Below, in pieces: positions 11,212-64,000 of a stretch of DNA of 64,000 nucleotides. The stretch spans positions 10,846,613 to 10,910,612 of the forward strand of contig NW_004955469.1 in assembly GCF_000276665.1 (NCBI RefSeq). Direction: 5' to 3'. Source of the DNA: Chinchilla lanigera (lineage: Eukaryota > Chordata > Mammalia > Rodentia > Chinchillidae). Position 1 is the stretch's first letter. Each line of letters opens with the position of its first letter. Below the pieces are notes generated by a model. It was not told the origin of the DNA. It worked only from the letters and a program-made list of their open reading frames with translations, and did no database searches. The translations under genes and the position numbers were made by a program.

Positions 11212-11600
11212 TGTGCTGGTTTCCTCGGGCTGCCATGCTAAAGCCCCACAAACCGGGCAACTGAGATCCACAGAAACTACTGTCCCACAGTTCTGGATCC
11301 AGAGGGCTGAGCTTCCTCTCAAGGGATCAGGGAAGGGTGCTCCAGCCTTTCTCCCCACACTGGTATTCATGGCTTGAGCCAGCTAACTCATCTTCCCATG
11401 GTGTCTCCCTGTGTGTGTCTGTGTCCCAATCCCCGTTTGATAGAGGACACTAGTGGGATTAGGAGGCCTGCCCCACTGGAGTATGACCTCCTCTTTACTA
11501 ATGACATGTGCAATGACCACATTTCCAAATAAGTTCACATCCTGAGGTATGGGAGGCTGGGAGTTTAACATAACCTATTTGGGGCACAGAATTCAACCAC
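11212..11600 (-). repeat. MaLR/ERVL-type LTR remnant, antisense
   Basis: Begins CTGTGCTGGTTTCCTCGGG, with CCCACAGTTCTGGATCC, TGTCTCCCTGTGTGTGTCTG, CATTTCCAAATAAGTTCACA and an AATTCAACCACA end, the order of an old mammalian LTR-like repeat. The exact family is not determined. Confidence 0.5.
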
Positions 11601-11971
11601 AAGAAGCTCTGTCCTGAAGGATGAATTGGGATTCACCACAGGGACAAGATGCGTATTGAAGTGTGAATTACAGCTGAGTACAGGTGGAGCTACCAGGTAT
11701 ACCTGGAGCCTGAGAGCCACATGCTTAGGGCCCGGGGATCCCTGTGCTTTCATGGCCACGAAGGTCCTCATGACCTTGTCCCCCTCCCTACTCCTTTCCA
11801 ACAGGCCCCTTGCTCCTCTGTGCCCTGCAAGCTCCGACCCCTGGCATCCTTCAGAACCTTCCTTTCTCACCTGCCTGCTAGAGAGGGCTCTTTCCAGGCA
11901 TGCCCACTCCCTCCAGGGGTCTGCCCAGGCTTTGTGAGGCTTGAAGATTCCTTCTTCAAGAAGGAAGGGAA

Positions 11972-12172
11972 ATCTGGCACATGACTGTAACCTCACCTAC
12001 TCAGGAGGCTGAGGCAGGAGGATGGCAAGTTCAAGATCAGCCTGGTCAAGTTAGCAAGACATCTCAAAATTTAAAAAAAGGATCAGGTGGGGTGGAGTGG
12101 GGTGGAAGGATATAGCTCATTCTACACTGCCCCTGGGTTTGAGCCTCAGTACCAGAAAAAGAAAGAGAAAAC
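11972..12172 (+). repeat. B1-ID dimeric SINE, sense
   Basis: ACTCAGGAGGCTGAGGCAGG and AGATCAGCCTGGTCAAG (B1 part), then GATATAGCTCATTCTACACT and GTTTGAGCCTCAGTACCAG (ID part). The A-rich tail has become (AAAG)n. Confidence 0.8.
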
Positions 12173-12174
12173 AA

Positions 12175-12213
<39 letters not shown>
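12173..12213. repeat. (AAAG)n microsatellite
   Basis: About ten AAAG units at the tail of the sense SINE dimer. Confidence 0.95.
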
Positions 12214-12214
<1 letters not shown>

Positions 12215-12485
12215 GGATCTGTGGGTTCTATTTCCTTCTAATAATACAAGAAATCATGGAAATTCCTGGGACCTAAGGTGAAGGAATTGGACAGAGGTGG
12301 TGAGAGGACCGGGACACCTTGGGTGAGTCACAGAGAAGCTTCGGGGCAGCCAGGCTCCCTTCCTGGCCAGCCCCTCCCTCCCCTGCAGGTTCCGGACTCT
12401 GCCACAGCTCACTGTCAAGGCCACAGTCACAGCTTAAACGTGAACCTGGCGAATGCCTGTGCTATACAGGGGTACCCTGAGTGTG

Positions 12486-12497
12486 CTTGCTTGCTTG

Positions 12498-12536
<39 letters not shown>

Positions 12537-12699
12537 TCCTTCTTTTTCTTTCTTTCTTTCTCTCTCTCTTTCTTTCTTCTTTTTCTTTCTCCTTCCTTCC
12601 TTCCTTCCTTCCTTCCTTCCTTCCTTCCTTCTTTCCTTCCTTCCCCTCTTCTTCCCTGCCCTCCCTTCCCTTCCCCTTCCCTTTCTTCCCTTTCTTTCT

Positions 12700-12757
<58 letters not shown>

Positions 12758-12772
12758 TTTTCTTTCTTTTTT
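12486..12772. repeat. Long pure pyrimidine tract, (CTTT)n/(CTTC)n
   Basis: Nearly 290 bp with almost no purines apart from isolated G, made of CTTT and CTTC units. It is the grown tail of the antisense SINE dimer to its right. Such mirror-symmetric tracts can adopt triplex DNA and are length-unstable. Confidence 0.95.
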
Positions 12773-12775
12773 TAA

Positions 12776-12946
12776 AAAATTCTGTGGTACAGGGGTTGAA
12801 CCCCAGGGCCGTGGGAACTGTGCCGCATCCCCAGCTCTTTTGTTTTTGAGGCAGGGTCTTGCTAAATTGCTACATTGGCCAGGCTGGGGTCACACTCCTG
12901 CTTCCGCCTCTCCTTGTGTGGGATTACACCGACCTGCGCCAGCTGC
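12776..12946 (-). repeat. ID-B1 dimeric SINE, antisense
   Basis: GTACAGGGGTTGAACCCCAG and CGCATCCCCAGC (ID), then TTTGAGGCAGGGTCTTGC and TGTGTGGGATTACACC (B1). Confidence 0.75.
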
Positions 12947-14754
12947 TGACTCCTGAGCCCGTTCTGAGGTTGCAGGGTGCGGGTCAGAGCCCGAGTTCCT
13001 CCCGGCTGTGCAAAGTACCTCCCCTTTTTAGGTGGCGCAGGCCCGGGCTCCTGCGGGCAACCTGCGCTTTCCCTGCGGCTCCGCACCTGGCACACAGTGT
13101 GACGGGGCGGCCCCCAGGGAAAGCTCCATGGTCCCAGGCGCAGAGCTCTGCGAGTGAACCAGGCGGCTGATAGCCTGAGTGGGAGGAGAGTGGAGCCGGG
13201 TTGGCCTGCGGGTCCAGGGCGAGCTTCCGCCTCAAGCCCCAGGAGCCCAGTAGGGCAGGGTTCTGGAAGCTTTGCCTCCTGCAGGAGGTGCACACACGCC
13301 CTTTCTGGACAGAGCTAAGGGACACCCACTGGTCCTGCTGGTCCAATTCCCCTCCTTTCTGGGTTTTCGCTGGTGGTGTGCCCACCTGTGACCTTGGCAT
13401 TTTTCACACCCATCTTCCAGGGAAATTGAGTGCCACACACAAGATCTCTCCCCACAGGCCACTGCCCTGGGTCGGGTCTGGGGACAGGCCCGGCTGGAGG
13501 GCGCTCAGCAATGGGAGGCTGCTGTGCCCTCGCAGGTGGATCTGTCTCCTGCTCCGTACTACGCGGCCTTCCTCGGCCCCTTGTGGATCAAGTATTTGTG
13601 GGCAAGGCTTGGACGGCCTTCTTTGTGCTGGACAAATCACAAGGCTGTTCCAGAAACCCATTTAAGGCTGACAGCAACTCTTGTTGTCAGTAACCCATTT
13701 TACAGACGGGAAATGGAGGCTGAGAAAGGTTAAGTACTGGCCAGAGGGCCTAGTGCTGGACTCGGCCCTGCCTGGCTGCTCAGCCTGTTCACATTTCTGC
13801 CTCCTGGAGCAGTCTGGGAGCAGACCTGCATTGGGTTCAGAGGTCTCCCAACTAGGTTTCCCTCGCCCACAGCCCCTGCCCTGTGCCAGTCTGTACTTCC
13901 TTGCTGCGGTCACCGCACCATGTGCCTGGTGCTCCCTGTGGTGGTCATGGCCCTGAATGCCAAGTCAGCCACTGGAGTGCCCAGAGCCCTGGGGAGCCAT
14001 GGGGACAGGAGGCCCAGGGGAAAAGCCTCCTGCTCCTCTCCATACACAGGGAGCCGCTCCTTCTGAGGGCTGAGAGCCGTTGCTATGCAGCTGTGTTTGT
14101 TCAAGGCAACCTTGCAGGGCATAGGAGTGCGCCAGCCACCGCTGTGGCTGCCCAGAACCCGCCCAACAAGAGGCTGCGGCCCACGGCTGTGAGGCTGGGC
14201 AGGGGCCAGGGCGGGCCGGGGGAGGGTCCTGTGCTTGCCTCCTGGGACCCGGCGGCAGCATTGTGTCTGGAGAGACTAAGTATCCTGGATTCCTCTGGTG
14301 ACAGGGGTTTGGCCTCTGGACAGAGAGGTGAGAGGCATTGTGCACACCCAGCTGTTGGGGTGGGGGAGGCAGAATGGGAGGGCAGTCAGGACCACTGGGG
14401 CGCTGGGAGGGAAGAGAAAGACCTGACCTGGAGTAAGCACACAGGGCTCCCTGACAGAAAAGTCATGTCATGACGCAGAGGCTGCGTGACTGCAGGGAGC
14501 CCCTGCCCTTCTCTGAGCTTCCCTCGCCCACAGCCCCTCGCCCACAGCCCCTGCCTGGTGCCAGCTCTGAAGGAAAAGGTTGGACCTATGGCTCTTGAGG
14601 TGCTGCAAGCTGAGGATGGTCAGGCTGCCCTGGGCTGTCCTCTCCCCATGACTGTGTCACAGGGCCCTGGGAGTGCTGAGGGAGATACCATGCTTGGGTC
14701 TGGCATATCTGGGTAAGGTGCAGGTCTTGGAGGGTCTCTCTCTGGGTTTGAATT
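12947..14754. other. GC-rich intergenic stretch, no gene recognised
   Basis: Moderately CpG-containing DNA. Opposed RFX-type half sites, GTTGCTATGCAG (14079-14090) and GGCAACC (14105-14111), are a weak regulatory hint. Long open frames here have no splice-consistent partner. Confidence 0.4.
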
Positions 14755-14940
14755 CTTGGGTTTTTTTTTTTGCTTTTGTTTTTGTTTTTGTTTTGTCTTT
14801 TTTTGAGACAGGGTCTTGATATGCAATTCAGGCTGACCTTGAGCTCACTTTGTAGCCTAGGCTGGTCTCGAACTCGCAGTGATCCTCCTGCCTCAGCCTC
14901 CTGAGTGCTGGGATTACAGGCAAGTGCCACCATTCCCAGT
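14755..14940 (-). repeat. B1-like SINE, antisense
   Basis: T-rich tail with TTTTG units, GAGACAGGGTCTTGATATGC and GAGTGCTGGGATTACAGGC. TTTGAATTCT occurs on both sides as a likely target-site duplication. Confidence 0.88.
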
Positions 14941-14941
14941 T

Positions 14942-15065
14942 GGCTTTGAATTCTGACACTGGCCTGTATCACTCTTATTAGCTATGTGGACTTGGGCTCT
15001 TTGCCTCTGTGAACCTCAGTTTCCCATCTGTAAAGTGGGGGTTCAGTAAAGCCTGTCTCACAGTT
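14942..15065 (+). repeat. MIR SINE
   Basis: TTAGCTATGTGGACTTGGGC and AACCTCAGTTTCCCATCTGT are the MIR core in sense orientation. Confidence 0.7.
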
Positions 15066-15689
15066 TCCATGGGGATGGGGACAGGATGGTGCACACCTGA
15101 TGTGTTAGCCCATGTGCTAAGTGGAGCTCATGTCAATGCTGCGATCATCCCGGTGGAGATTATCCTGTTCCTTTCCAGAGCAGATTTTAGTCAGCCACCT
15201 CTGTAGGCCAAGGCCACATTGGCGGGGGGCCTGACCGGGCCCCTTCCCTGGGACCCTGTGGGAGGGGCCGGTCTGTGCTATGTAATGCCTCAGTGAAGGC
15301 TAGCAAGCAGACGGGTGCCTGGCCCACGTGGGGACATGAGGAACCCATGACTGGGTCCTGAGCGAGGAAGCCCCACATGGCTGTTCCTCCACCCTTGGGG
15401 ACTCCTAGGATTGGCTCCATTTCTACCCTGGAGCCTGGGTTGCAGATTTGAGGGAGGGAGAGTGTCATGGACGATGACAGGCGGGGTGATGTCAGCCCCT
15501 CCCTCCCATTGCCTCCATCCTTGCAGGCGGAGAATGAACTGTTTATACAGAATAATTATGAAGTGACTGGGTGGCCACCACCCAAGTCAGGACACAGACT
15601 CACTGGCAGATCGAAGAGCCCACGCCATGGGCCCCATCCTTGTCATTCCCCTAGGGTGGCTCTCTCTCCTGATTCCCTTTTGATTTTCT

Positions 15690-16130
15690 CTAAGAGTTTT
15701 ATCCCTGTATGCATTGCTCAGCACTCAGGATCATTTAGCCTTCCTTGAAGTTCATCTAAGTGGACTCCTACACTGCAGTGCTTTGGGTCTGGCTTCTTTC
15801 ATTCACTAAAGATCTTGCCATGGGCATCTATGGTGTTCTACTAGGGCAGTAGTTGGTTTTTATTGCTGTGTCATATTCCACAGCATGAGCACACCACAGG
15901 GAATACCTCCGTGTCCCTGGTGGACATCTGCGCTGTTTCCAGATTTGGGCCGTACAGCCCATACAGCCGCTGGGATCGTACCTGTGCTTCTTTCCTGGAT
16001 CACATGTATAAGACCTTTGCAAGAGTGGATACCAGGAGTGGAATTGCTGCCCATCTTGACTTGCACCGGGTTTTGGGGAGCAGCGATTGCCCCTCAATGT
16101 TCGCAGTTTCCTGGTTACAGGGAAGTTGGG
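15690..16130 (+). repeat. Old LINE-1 (L1M-type) 3' fragment
   Basis: GCTTCTTTCATTCACTAAAG, TTTTTATTGCTGTGTCATATTCC (in part) and AGGAGTGGAATTGCTGCCC follow the order of a common L1M 3' segment. Confidence 0.6.
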
Positions 16131-16739
16131 CATCTGCCCTCAGCCTGCCTTCCTCCACACTTTTTGAGTTTTGGGTACCTCTGCCCTCTGCTCCGTCAGC
16201 CCCTCATTGTGCTCAACTGAACCCTATTTTTCTGTCCCCCCATTTCTCTGTCCCTCTCTCCGTTCCCCTTGGGAACTCAGGAACGCAGTACTCCTTCTTT
16301 GTCATTGATCTTCAAACTACAGACCTAGGTCCAAAGCAGCTGTGTGGAGGGCTGAGATTTCCAGATCTCTGGTTCTTGGCCTCACTCACATGTCTGTTGG
16401 GCTTCAGATTTCCCTTCTATAAAACAAGGACAGAAGAAAATGGCCCTCCAAGGAAGCCAGCTTGGTGTCCTAGGTGAAGCCTAGCAGGGATCCTGGAGAG
16501 GCACATGCGTGGCCCTGGCTCGTCCTCAGGGAGTTGACCTTCCTGTGGGCCTTTGGAAGGACAGGGCTGGAGCCTGACGTTCTCTGAGCTTCTCATGGGG
16601 CTCTTTGTCATGAATTCTGTCCTGGAGTGTGACAGTTATTCAGGTGCTAGAATCATGGTCAAAACTACTTTGTCAAGACATTGACTGGAAACGAGGTTTT
16701 ATTTCTCCTCGGTCCCGTCTTACCCTCAGTATCTTTAAG

Positions 16740-16852
16740 TGTTCACAGGCTACCGTTTGAAGCTGTGAACCCAGCTACTGGAGTGGTCCTGGAACAGGCC
16801 GGCTGTGTGTATTTTGTTATAGCAGCTTGAACAGACTAATACTGCATGTGAG
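16740..16852 (+). repeat. MaLR-type LTR 3' fragment
   Basis: Ends in TTGTTATAGCAGCTTGAACA and GACTAATAC, the usual 3' end of MLT/MST LTRs. Confidence 0.45.
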
Positions 16853-19800
16853 GCAGGCTCTCTGGGCCCCTGGTTAGTGCCTCATTTACCCTGAGGGGAT
16901 TAGCTGACCTCAGTCCCACCTCCAGCTTAAATTTAATGATGAGAGAACCAGGTACAGGCAATTTTGTTCAATTAGTAGCATGCATTTGATTAATCTCTGA
17001 TTTGTAGTGGTATCAACATGGTTTATACAACTAGGAGCAGGTTCAGAAGGTTTTGAACTTTGGATATTTATACGTAATTGTGTACCATTTGTCATGAGGG
17101 TCACAGCTTACTCATACAGCTCCTTTTGTGAATTAGAAAAAGATGTGTCATTTATCAGAAAGGGACTATAGTAAATGTACGAATTTGTAATGTCTGCAGT
17201 GTGAATGGCATCCCCTTAATTATATGCCCTTGTGCCATGCTCAGCCTGGATCATAAAACATGGTGGCTCTGCATGTCACTTACTTGATTCCTTTTAAAAA
17301 ACAGTCTCAGTGCAATTTTTCCTCACTCATAGGCTTTCCCAGACCCTTTAGCCAAAGGTTCTCATATCAGAATTCCCTGGTTGGGTGTTGGGTCTGTACA
17401 AATACTCCGGCCCTAAACATACATGTATGCAGCCGTACTTGACTTCTTCCTGTCCACCCATTTCCCCTCCCCCTCCACTGAGCTGCTATTGGACACGGAG
17501 GTCACATTCCCCTGCTGTGCTGCATCAGGCTCTTGATCACTCACCTCACCCTGCCCTGGGAAGTCATTATTACCATGTTAACTGCCTCCGTAGAGATTGT
17601 CCTGGTAAGAAGGGCTCTCTTGGAGCATTTCCCAGCAAGGTGGCACTTGATCTAATGTTCTGAGTGTCCTGCCCAGCCTGCTCACTGCCCTCTGCTCACC
17701 CTGTTCACTTGGCCACTCAGCCTCAGCCAGGCTTTGGCAGCTTCTGGCCCTGAAGACTCTCAAAGGGAACAGTTCTCCCTCCCAGGACAGCTGGACACAG
17801 CAAGAGGATGGCTACACAAACAACTACTTTGTTGGCTGCGCCTTACTGAGCATTGCTAGGGGCCAGACTCAGGATTATACAGTTTTCCTGTTTTTTGAAT
17901 ACTCTAAGTAGTTTTGCGAGACAGATCTTATTATCTCCATTTTGCAGTTGAGCAGAGACGTTTAATAATGTGCCTGAGGTCAGTCAGTAGCCTCATCCAT
18001 CTGTTGACTCCCGAATGCAGGCTCGAAACCCTTTGTGCTCAGCCCCCGAGCAGACACCCTCTATGCTGACTCTTCCATTTGGTGACTGTGGCCTGGTGCA
18101 GTTACTGAGCTCTCCGAGCCTCAGTTGTCTTGATCTATAAACTGAGGGCAATGACATCTACTGTGTTGCTCTACTTGGAAAGTTTAATGCCATATATTTG
18201 GAAGCAGGCAGGGCAGTGCCCGGCACATTGCAACAGGGAACTGAGAAATGTTCATTTCCTTCATGTAGTTTCTTTTCAGCAAGACTGATTGTGAAGGTGT
18301 GCTCCCATTTTTTTAACTCCTTCATGATACAGACCTGTATTGAGTTAGTACTATGTGCCAGGCACTTTGTATTTCTTTATATTCCTGTGCGCTGCTAGCT
18401 GACCCACACCTCATATTGTCTGGAGGACAGAGGGGTTACAGGGGTATTGACCCCGCCTGATCTCATGGTGATGGGAAGGTGGCATCTACAGCCAGAGGGG
18501 GGAGCTCCAGAGTTGGGGACACCATGGCGTGTGTGTTCTCTGTGCCCTGTTTTCCAGCTGGCCCATAAACTGCTCACAGCTGGAGCCAGAGCCTGAGTGA
18601 GTGGGGGCCTGGGATGTCCCCAAATGACAGCCATGGGTCTAAAAGACTAATGGTGGTTGTGGGCACTGAAACCCAGGTTGGTGAGATGACCCTGGGACCC
18701 AGGTCTAGAAGTGGAAGACTTTACCAGGACAAAGGTCATGGTAGAAATCAGCCCTGGCCGCAGCTACCAAAGATGGAGGGACCTGGGGAACTGAATAGAA
18801 TCGTTTGCTTTCTCAGGCGTCAAAGGCCAGCCTCTGTGGCTGCTTCTGAACCTCTCTGGTTCACAGTCCTCCTCTCAAGCCCGGCAGGCAGGCAGAGGTG
18901 CCTCCAAGTCACCCACGGTGTCAAGGCTTCCAGCCTGGCTGTTTCCCACTTCCTGTCCTCTCCCTCCCACCTGGCCCTGTCCCCTCTGCAGTCAGCCCTG
19001 TTCCCCTGAGACCCTCCCCTCTCCAGCCTCCTTCTCCTATCAATATACGCTAGCACTTCCTTTAAGAAAGCAGAGACCAAACAACCAACAAACAATACAC
19101 AGCTTCATCCACCCTCCATCCCTTTGCAGCTACTACCCTGTCCATCTCTCTCCTGCCGGTTTCACCCAAATTTCCAAGGGGTTGTCACACTTATGTGTCC
19201 ACTTCTGACCTTCCTTCTTGACTTGCTCCTCAGTCAAGCGGGGAGAGACATGGAGCCCTGGGATGCTTTGTGACTCCCCTGGGAGATCCAGGGGAACCAT
19301 CCAGAAAGCAGTTGGTCTGAGGCCAGAGAGGGAGGACCAGGATAGACAATAGGTTTGGAAATCTCCATAGATAGATAGTGATGGGAGCCTCACAGCAGAT
19401 CCTGTCCCTGAGAGGACTTGGACACACGGGAGCACCCAGAGCCAGGGAGCAGCTGGGCAGAGACAGGCAGAGGGAGGGAGGCCATGAGGGACACGGAGCC
19501 AGGAGAGGCAGGGAAGCTGTGGGAGAAGAGAGCCTGGAAGTGTCACCTCACCAAAGGGCAGAAGTGGGGAGCCAGCTGGGTGTGACCACTTGAGAACTGA
19601 GTTCTGTGCATTTGGGGGCGGGACGTTGTGTGGCCAAGGAGCAGGTCTCCGCCACTCACAGCTCTCACACAGGACGTACTTGCTTGTCCGGAAGCAACCT
19701 TGGCAACCTCCTCGTGGGCCAGTTCCTGGAACATCCTGCTCTGTAGAACCCCTAGCGGAGTGATGGCAAACCTTTCAGATTGTTCAAGCAGCCCAATGTT

Positions 19801-21050
19801 CAAGTATGTCCTAGGGCCTGAGAGGTCAGAGTCCCTCCCGAAAGGGCTCTGCTTGATGAGGGCTTTGGCAAGCACTGGAGTGGCTCTGGGTTCCTTTCTG
19901 CACTGCTGGTGTCCCTAAGGCCCCGAGGAACTAGGGCTACCTTAGGGTATTGATGCTCTGACTCTGAGAACGCTGCAGGAGGGGGCAGCTTGTTCAGAAG
20001 GCCCATCATTGTACTGTAGTATCAATGGCCGTTGAATCTCCACATCTTTAGGCAACTCTAAATTGTCTCTTTAGCCTCCTAGAGAGGGAGTACTACGCCA
20101 CACCTCCAACCCTAAATATTGCTTTTTTACCTATAACTTTCATAGGAAGTATATCCTCTGGTCAGAACTATGGGTAGCAGGTAGGACCTGCAGCTCCCAT
20201 GCCTCCAAAGCCCTGGACTCCAGCTTATTGGCTTTAATTCACTATGGAACGTCCCTGCTGGGCCTTACTGACCATGTGAGCCTCTTCCTAAGCTGCTTGA
20301 GCTGGGCTTGGTTCCTGTGGAATAGAATCTCCCACCACCTTGTTTGAGAGTAGCACTGGTTCTCACAGACATTCACAGCTGCTTTTGACACCAGGTGGCC
20401 AAAGCCTTTTTATCCCAGTATTCACCAGACAGCAGGTTGCGTGAGGATGATTCTCTTCAGCCAGAGAACGCAAGTGGCTTGATGTGCTAAGTGGGGAGAC
20501 TGGAACAAGACTGGGCCAGGACTGGGCTGGGTTGAGCATAACCCGTTTGGCCAGAGGGTTGCTAGGTGATGCTCTGTCTTCTGGGGCCAACTAGGGGCTG
20601 GGCCAGGCTGACTTTCAGGCAAAGACAAGTTTCTCAGTTCCCAAGTTGGAATCTATTGCTCAACAACAGGGAGTTGACACAGTATGCTGACCTCTACCTG
20701 GGTGGTACCTGAAGGCAGGTGCTCTCTGTATAGAAATTAGGAGATGTGGCCTGGCTTTACTCTAATTTTACTGATAATCAGCCTTGGCTGTCCACGTTCC
20801 CACTTCATCATAAAATTATGTGAAGTGACAGTGACCTATGCCACAGGAAATTGGAGTCATGTCAAGGGCAAGAGCTCACGGCTGACCTCAAAGGTGCAAA
20901 GGAGGCTGGGAAGAGGCCTGGGGTGGTCAGATCTGGGTAGCAAGACCAGATGTGGGTGAGAGGGCCAAAAGAGTTATGTGTTCAGTAAGATAAGAGTGAG
21001 GGCTGAGAACATGAGGATTGAGACAGACACAACCCAAAAAAACCAGGAGA
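16853..21050. other. Upstream region of TOGARAM2, repeat-poor
   Basis: MIR-like fragments occur near 17840-18030, 18075-18190 and 18325-18385. The candidate promoter cluster is at 19600-19720. No other coding exon could be supported. Confidence 0.45.
19600..19720 (+). promoter_or_regulatory. Candidate TOGARAM2 promoter element: GC box, ETS and RFX-like sites
   Basis: A GC box (GGGGGCGGGA, 19614-19623), a consensus ETS core (CCGGAAGC, 19688-19695) and two X-box-type half sites (GCAACC at 19694-19699 and GGCAACC at 19702-19708) fall within about 100 bp, some 2.3 kb upstream of the start codon. RFX factors drive many ciliary genes, which fits the gene. No full palindromic X-box and no strong CpG island are visible, so this is a weak inference. 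Confidence 0.25.
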
Positions 21051-21051
21051 A

Positions 21052-21500
21052 CCGGTGTGTTACTTTTGTTCTTATGACAAAAGACCTGAAAGGAAAACTT
21101 TATAGGAAGAAAATGGGTTTTGGCTTGAAGTGTCAGGGGTTCCAGTCCATAGTGAGTGGACTCCATGTTTCTCTGCCTGAGGTGTGGCAGAACATCGTGG
21201 TTGAAGGGTGTGTGGGACAGGGCTTTTCCTAGCAGCCAGAAAGAGAGGAAGGGGCTGGGAATGAGACCTAGCCTTCAGAGGCACCCCCCGTCCAGTGACC
21301 CACTTCCTCCCGGGCACCATCTCCTGAGAGCCGCTCAGTTCTGAACTCATCAATGCATGAACTCACTGATGAGGACAGCGCCCTCCTGATCCGGTTACCT
21401 CTTTAGACCTCACCTTGGAGCACTGCTGCACTGAGGAGCAGTGCATGAGTGCATGATTCTTTGGGGGATACTTCATATTTAAACCAGAGCAGTCAGTTTC
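21052..21500 (-). repeat. Rodent MaLR-type LTR, antisense
   Basis: TTTTGTTCTTATGACAAAAG, GGTTCCAGTCCATAGTGAG, GAGGTGTGGCAGAACATCG, GACCCACTTCCTCCCGGGC and TTCTTTGGGGGATACTTCAT occur in the order of rodent ERVL-MaLR LTRs. It lies about 500 bp upstream of the first coding exon. Confidence 0.7.
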
Positions 21501-22003
21501 TGGGGAGACCCCACCACTGAGGTGATGAGGATGAGCACAGAAGTTCAACACTCACCATGAGCTTTCAGAGCAGCTGGTGGAGTGAAGGGCTTTTGAAGAA
21601 AATAGGAACGAATGAAAAAGTGTTCAGAGTCTCACCTTCCCTGAGACCCCTGAAGGATCCATCTGCAAGTGACAAAGTATGGCAGGCTGCTTGGGTTTTT
21701 CTGACATTCTTGATTATGAAAGGTCAAGTGGTTTTGGGACATGGAGCTTGTGATGTCTGAGAAAGTTTGGGTGTCAGAAAAGACATCTCTGTATCCTTGG
21801 GCCCTGTGGCAGACTTGTCACTGCAGCTATGTTAGCTGCTCTGGGCTTTCTGGGTGGTGGTTTAAAGTATTTGTTGCTCATTTGTACCCCAGGTCCCTGG
21901 ATGTCACAGGTCAGAACCCTCTGGACCTCCAAGGCCTGTGCTCAGGGCCCAGGAATCGCTGCTGTCTCCAGACAGCCTCGTGGGCACCTTCTTTCTCCAG
22001 GGC

Positions 22004-63459
<41,456 letters not shown>

Positions 63460-63460
<1 letters not shown>

Positions 63461-63581
63461 GCAATTATTATTTTTTGTTGTTGTTTTTGTTTCCAGTACC
63501 AGGAATCGAACTCACGACCTTGTGCTTGCCAGGCGGTCACTTTGCCGCTGAGCTAAATCCCCAGCCCCGGCAATTATTATT
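63460..63581 (-). repeat. ID-like SINE, antisense, inserted directly after the TOGARAM2 stop codon
   Basis: Body 63473-63568 (T-rich tail, CCAGTACCAGGAATCGAACT to GAGCTAAATCCCCAGCCCC) flanked by GGCAATTATTATT at 63460-63472 and 63569-63581. The left copy begins with the G of the TAG stop. Confidence 0.95.
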
Positions 63582-63680
63582 ATTATTTTATTTTTATGAT
63601 GGAATGATATTCCCCCCTTAGAGTTCTGGATGTATATAGTTTATTTTGAAGTAGAAATAAAAGAATTACTTATTTTTCCA
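63461..63680 (+). other. TOGARAM2: TOGARAM2 3' untranslated region
   Basis: About 200 nt from the stop to the AATAAA signal at 63656. Roughly half of it (63473-63568) is an antisense ID-like SINE, so the ancestral 3' UTR was very short. A second AATAAA at 63748 could extend it. Confidence 0.75.
63656..63661 (+). terminator. TOGARAM2: Polyadenylation signal AATAAA of TOGARAM2
   Basis: Canonical hexamer about 196 nt after the stop codon, followed by a T-rich stretch around 63675-63705 suitable as a downstream element. Cleavage is expected near 63675-63690. An alternative AATAAA lies at 63748-63753. Confidence 0.75.
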
Positions 63681-63689
63681 AGGTTTTCT

Positions 63690-64000
63690 TATCTTGCATT
63701 TTTGTAACCTCAGAATTTTCTAGCAGGTAGGATTGTGAAGCAAGCAAAATAAAACATGGCAACAACAAAACTTGTTTGGATGAGAGTGAGAGGAAGAGCT
63801 AGGGAGTAAAAGGGCAGCGCAGCACAGCCTATTGGGTCCCTCCCCAACAGGGGGCTTATTCACAGTGCTGCTGTGTGCTGTAGTCCCCTCAGAGTTCCAT
63901 CTGCGAGCAGTGTGGGACAAGACGCCCTGAGATCCAGAGCCCTGGGAGGTCGCTCGAATCCAGTCCCGTGCTGATGAGAGGTGAGGGTAACAGATATCTC
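63690..64000. other. Downstream flank of TOGARAM2
   Basis: Unique-looking DNA after the poly(A) site with a spare AATAAA at 63748. No further gene is visible before the window ends. Confidence 0.6.

Noticed and set aside
12278..12956. Ser/Phe/Leu-rich open frames
   Set aside because: They are translations of the (CTTT)n/(CTTC)n tract.

Overview
The window is vertebrate nuclear DNA from a rodent. It has long introns, GT-AG splice sites, and dense SINE, LINE and LTR repeats. The SINEs are 7SL-derived B1-like units, tRNA-derived ID-like units, and fused ID-B1 dimers, a combination typical of rodents. The mixture looks like a beaver- or squirrel-type lineage rather than mouse or rat, but the species call is an inference. 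There is a 335-base assembly gap at 8877-9211.

One protein-coding gene accounts for the right two thirds of the window. It is the orthologue of TOGARAM2 (FAM179A, crescerin-2), on the + strand from 22004 to 63460, with a polyadenylation signal at 63656. I assembled 19 coding exons whose reading phases join without error, giving a 1025-residue protein. The N-terminal ~480 residues are Ser/Pro-rich and basic. Two TOG (HEAT-repeat, tubulin-binding) domains follow, at about 485-711 and 755-988. TOG-array proteins of this family act on axonemal microtubules of cilia. The likely promoter or 5' untranslated exon lies upstream of 22001 and is not certain; a GC-box/ETS/RFX-like cluster near 19.6-19.7 kb is one candidate.

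The left third (1-22000) has no recognisable functional gene. It holds a broken processed pseudogene of the SAND-domain transcription factor GMEB1 (2649-4064), an old L1 fragment riddled with SINEs (about 7.0-8.1 kb), several MaLR-type LTR remnants, MIR fragments, and a large inverted pair of SINE dimers with AAAG/CTTT tails (12.0-12.9 kb).

The oddities most worth checking are: a roughly 210-bp intronic segment copied about 744 bp downstream into a palindrome-rich site with duplicated flanks (intron 9); an ID-like SINE whose target-site duplication starts on the last base of the TOGARAM2 stop codon; an ID-like SINE 86 bp upstream of the weak exon-8 acceptor; a perfect 15-bp inverted repeat at 10494-10533; and replacement of the usual TOG Trp by Tyr in the second TOG domain. 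I see no prokaryotic-type system, CRISPR array or previously unknown gene cluster here.
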